From positions 1 through 28,309 of the IMG/VR virus record IMGVR_UViG_3300009106_000022: 28,309 bases of DNA, one strand, 5' to 3'. This DNA is from a virus. Positions within the stretch are counted from its first letter, which is position 1; every line of letters starts with the position of its first letter. The notes under the pieces were generated by a model, which saw only the letters and a program-made list of their open reading frames with translations, made no database searches and was not told the origin of the DNA. Below, piece by piece: positions 25,952 to 28,309 of the stretch. A program made the translations under genes and the position numbers.

Positions 25952-27690
25952 TCCCGTTAAAAAAATGCAAGAAATGCAAAGAAGAGCATAAAGAGACGCT
26001 GTTCAAAGGCGAATTGTGCGTAAATTGCTTTCAAAATGCGGATATCAAAGCGACCCATCGTCGAAGTAAGGCAAAGAACCCTGAAGTAGTGGCTGAATTA
26101 GCTGAGAAGAAGCGTGAACGTCATCAAAAAGCGCGGGACAGTCTCCGGGGCAAAACCAAAGCGAAGAAAGAGAAGGAATTAGTTAAGAAAGAGGTCGAGC
26201 GGTTACAGCCAGACGCTAAAGAACTAGCTAAAAAAGAGTTAGCGCGGCGGGAGTTGGCTAAGCGACGACTGTTACCGTTCGTTACACGATTTTTCCCAGA
26301 ATATCAGGCGGGCTGGGTGCATAAGGACATATGCGAGCGGCTTGAGAAGTTCTCAGAGGCAGTGGCGAATAAAGAGTCCCCACGTTTGATGCTATTCATG
26401 CCGCCACGCCACGGTAAGAGCCTACTGGCATCGACGTATTTTCCAGCGTGGCACCTAGGTCGTAACCCCACACATGAGTTTATTGCGTGTTCATACTCTG
26501 GGTCGCTGGCGATGAGCTTCAGTAGGAAAGTCAGACAGGTTCTGCGGGAGAAGCCGTACCAAACGGTGTTCAAAGAATCGCGGTTGGACAGGGACAGTCA
26601 GTCGGCAGAAGCATGGCTGACCGATAAGGGCGGCGGTTATGTCGCGGCAGGTGTCGGCGGTGCGATCACAGGTAAGGGTGCCCACGTTTTGGTGATTGAC
26701 GATCCGGTTAAGAATAGAGATGACGCAGAGTCGGAGACGGGTCGGCAGTCGGTTAAAGATTGGTACACATCTACAGCGTACACACGGTTAGCCCCCGGCG
26801 GAGGGGTGCTGGTGATCTTAACGCGGTGGCACGATGACGATTTAGCTGGATGGCTGCTCTCGCAGCAGGACACCGGCGACAAGTGGGAGGTGATCAAATA
26901 TCCGGCGATAGCGGAGATCGACGAGCCGCATCGTGAGAAAGGCACCCCGTTGCATGCAGCTCGGTATGACTTAGAGGCTCTCAGACGGATCCGCGCTGCG
27001 GTAGGCCCGCGCGATTGGTCGGCGCTATATCAGCAAAATCCAGTCGCGGATGAGGGCGAATACTTCACACGTTCGATGATACGGTATTACACCGAGGAGC
27101 CACCTCGCAAGGAGATGAAAATCTACGCGGCGTGGGACTTGGCGATTGGGCAGCGAGAGGCTAATGACTACACCGTTGGAGTGGTCATGGGCGTGAGTAC
27201 TGAGGACAAGCTGTACTTATTACACGTTGAGCGCGGTCGGTGGAACGGACACGACATCGTAGAGAAGATGCTCGATGTGTACGAAGCGTGGCGGCCAGAC
27301 ATCATCGGGGTTGAGAAAGGGCAGATTGAGATGGCTATCGGACCGTTCCTAGAGAAACGTATACGGGAGCGTAACTTATTTGAGGCGTACTTCAAGGATC
27401 TGAGACCGGGTAAACGGGACAAGATGGTACGCGCCCGTGCGATCCAAGGTCGGATGCAGCAGGGTATGGTGCTATTTCCTAAAGACTCCGAGTTCACCAC
27501 TTCACTTATTAATGAGATGCTCCGTTTCCCTAACGGGGTGCATGACGATCAGGTTGATGCCATGGCATGGATCGGTCTGATGATGGCAGAGTTTAACATT
27601 TACAGAGCCCCAGTCGAGAAGCCACCACCAAGCTGGCGTGACAAATTAACAGCGTTCGGAAAAAGTAAGAAGAACGCAATGACAGCATAG
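25948..27690 (+). CDS. terL: Terminase large subunit (ATPase and nuclease)
   Basis: The 580-residue protein has Walker A MPPRHGKS (~150-157), Walker B VLVIDD (~247-252), a coupling segment VILTRWHDDD, and a C-terminal RNase H-like nuclease with acids in AAWDLAIG (~396), GVEKGQIE and HDDQVDAMAW (~532). All needed residues are present. It drives packaging and cuts DNA concatemers. It is unusual in starting with a zinc-finger-like CKKC-x13-CVNC segment (Cys7, 10, 24, 27), followed by a long Lys/Arg-rich helical stretch (~40-110) before the ATPase core. Confidence 0.95.
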   Translation: MIPLKKCKKCKEEHKETLFKGELCVNCFQNADIKATHRRSKAKNPEVVAELAEKKRERHQKARDSLRGKTKAKKEKELVKKEVERLQPDAKELAKKELARRELAKRRLLPFVTRFFPEYQAGWVHKDICERLEKFSEAVANKESPRLMLFMPPRHGKSLLASTYFPAWHLGRNPTHEFIACSYSGSLAMSFSRKVRQVLREKPYQTVFKESRLDRDSQSAEAWLTDKGGGYVAAGVGGAITGKGAHVLVIDDPVKNRDDAESETGRQSVKDWYTSTAYTRLAPGGGVLVILTRWHDDDLAGWLLSQQDTGDKWEVIKYPAIAEIDEPHREKGTPLHAARYDLEALRRIRAAVGPRDWSALYQQNPVADEGEYFTRSMIRYYTEEPPRKEMKIYAAWDLAIGQREANDYTVGVVMGVSTEDKLYLLHVERGRWNGHDIVEKMLDVYEAWRPDIIGVEKGQIEMAIGPFLEKRIRERNLFEAYFKDLRPGKRDKMVRARAIQGRMQQGMVLFPKDSEFTTSLINEMLRFPNGVHDDQVDAMAWIGLMMAEFNIYRAPVEKPPPSWRDKLTAFGKSKKNAMTA

Positions 27691-27698
27691 GAGCTAAG

Positions 27699-28309
27699 AT
27701 GGCCGAATTTGACCCGATAAGTATAGAAGATTTAATTGATGACCCCGAAGGATATCTAGGTACGCGGATACAGGAAGCGTTACCTTTATTAGGTAAAGAT
27801 CCGCAGGACGTTACGCTACGTGACGTGCTGTCGCTAGCGTTTAAATCCGGCGGAGTAGGTAGGGTAGGTGGCTCGTCGGGGGAGCATATGGCTAAAGAAG
27901 TAGCGGAACGGGGGGTACGCGCAGGGCTCGGAGTTAAGGCACAACAGTACGCCCCCCCAACTTTAGAGCGTAAATTTTACCCAGATGCGTTATCGCCACA
28001 GGAGGCGCGAGCCCAGTATCGCCGTCGTAAACAACAAGAAGAGGGTTGGTTTGTCGGAGACGACGGCAGACTCTATCAGGGTAATACGCAGTTAGCACCT
28101 GACGTACCTAGAGATATAGGAGCGGCACGGCATATGGCTGACAATATGTTGTTCTACGGTATTCATTCGCCCGACCCTAGTACCGATGAGAGCTCGTGGT
28201 ATCGTAAATTTATGCGAGCAGGTAAAGATGCTATGGATCGAAAACACAACCCTAAATGGGTTAATGGCCTAGCGGACGAGCACTCGTTGACTCCGGGAGA
28301 GCGTCGTAC
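27699..28309 (+). CDS. Hypothetical virion-region protein, partial (3' end outside window)
   Basis: ATG 27699 follows GGAG five bases upstream and nine bases after the terminase stop. The 203 codons seen run off the right edge. It starts MAEFDPISIEDLIDDPEGYL and later has a helical, Arg- and Gln-rich part (QEARAQYRRRKQQEEGW) and LFYGIHSPDPSTDESSWYRK. No portal signature could be seen in this part. It may be a head-region or ejected internal protein; uncertain. Confidence 0.75.
   Translation, partial: MAEFDPISIEDLIDDPEGYLGTRIQEALPLLGKDPQDVTLRDVLSLAFKSGGVGRVGGSSGEHMAKEVAERGVRAGLGVKAQQYAPPTLERKFYPDALSPQEARAQYRRRKQQEEGWFVGDDGRLYQGNTQLAPDVPRDIGAARHMADNMLFYGIHSPDPSTDESSWYRKFMRAGKDAMDRKHNPKWVNGLADEHSLTPGERR

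Noticed and set aside
26304-26945. Minus-strand frames opposite the terminase large subunit
   Set aside because: They are antisense to a gene with intact catalytic motifs and have no SD or neighbouring minus-strand operon.

Overview
This window reads as part of a tailed double-stranded DNA bacteriophage genome, moderately AT-rich, with bacterial-type Shine-Dalgarno (SD) sequences and rho-independent terminators. No host gene, tRNA, rRNA, insertion sequence or CRISPR array was seen. Everything from base 1 to about 25.23 kb lies on the minus strand (early, replication and accessory genes). At 25.47 kb transcription switches to the plus strand with the terminase pair, where the packaging and virion genes begin. 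The host cannot be named from sequence alone; an E. coli-type DnaA box and extended SD sequences suggest a proteobacterium, and an AcrIII-1-like gene suggests hosts that carry type III CRISPR.

Layout, in + coordinates. (1) 1-2.75 kb: thirteen small, mostly acidic genes of unknown function, packed with 4-8 base overlaps and nearly all preceded by a near-identical GGAGGTGAGTG-ATG start cassette; the cassette itself encodes an EVSDE tail on several upstream proteins. (2) 2.8-11.2 kb: replication module, with a zinc-binding SSB-like protein, coiled-coil protein, SNF2-type helicase, Fe-S PD-(D/E)XK nuclease, PrimPol/SF3 helicase, family A DNA polymerase, and two overlapping 42-residue genes missed by a 60-residue ORF cutoff. 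(3) 11.2-15.8 kb: a module with a MoxR-type AAA+ ATPase, a HExxH plus von Willebrand A protein, two unknown proteins and a small ribbon-helix-helix-like protein. (4) 15.8-17.8 kb: a short intergenic region with a structured terminator and a perfect DnaA box, then more small genes. (5) 17.9-19.6 kb: a compact single-subunit (T7-like) RNA polymerase flanked by copies of the same hairpin. (6) 19.6-25.2 kb: accessory region with a Nudix hydrolase, AlkB-like dioxygenase, DUF4326 protein, an AcrIII-1-type viral ring nuclease (DUF1874), small membrane proteins and a 63-residue protein with an SSB-like tail. It holds several repeated hairpin elements and a 480-base non-coding iteron array (23.52-24.01 kb), a good candidate replication origin. 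(7) 25.47-28.31 kb, plus strand: terminase small and large subunits and a partial third gene.

How it may work together (inference): an early wave makes the small proteins and replication enzymes. The phage RNA polymerase may read from a recurrent dyad motif (consensus about ATATAAGCA-n-T-n-CTTATAGG) placed before the SSB-like, PrimPol and 13.3-14.1 kb genes and at the divergent 25.4 kb junction. The PrimPol-helicase could start replication at the iterons, and the AcrIII-1-like enzyme would disarm type III CRISPR signalling. The strongest leads are the ring nuclease, the iteron array, the SD cassette that doubles as protein coding, and a hairpin repeat that ends genes in all three reading frames.
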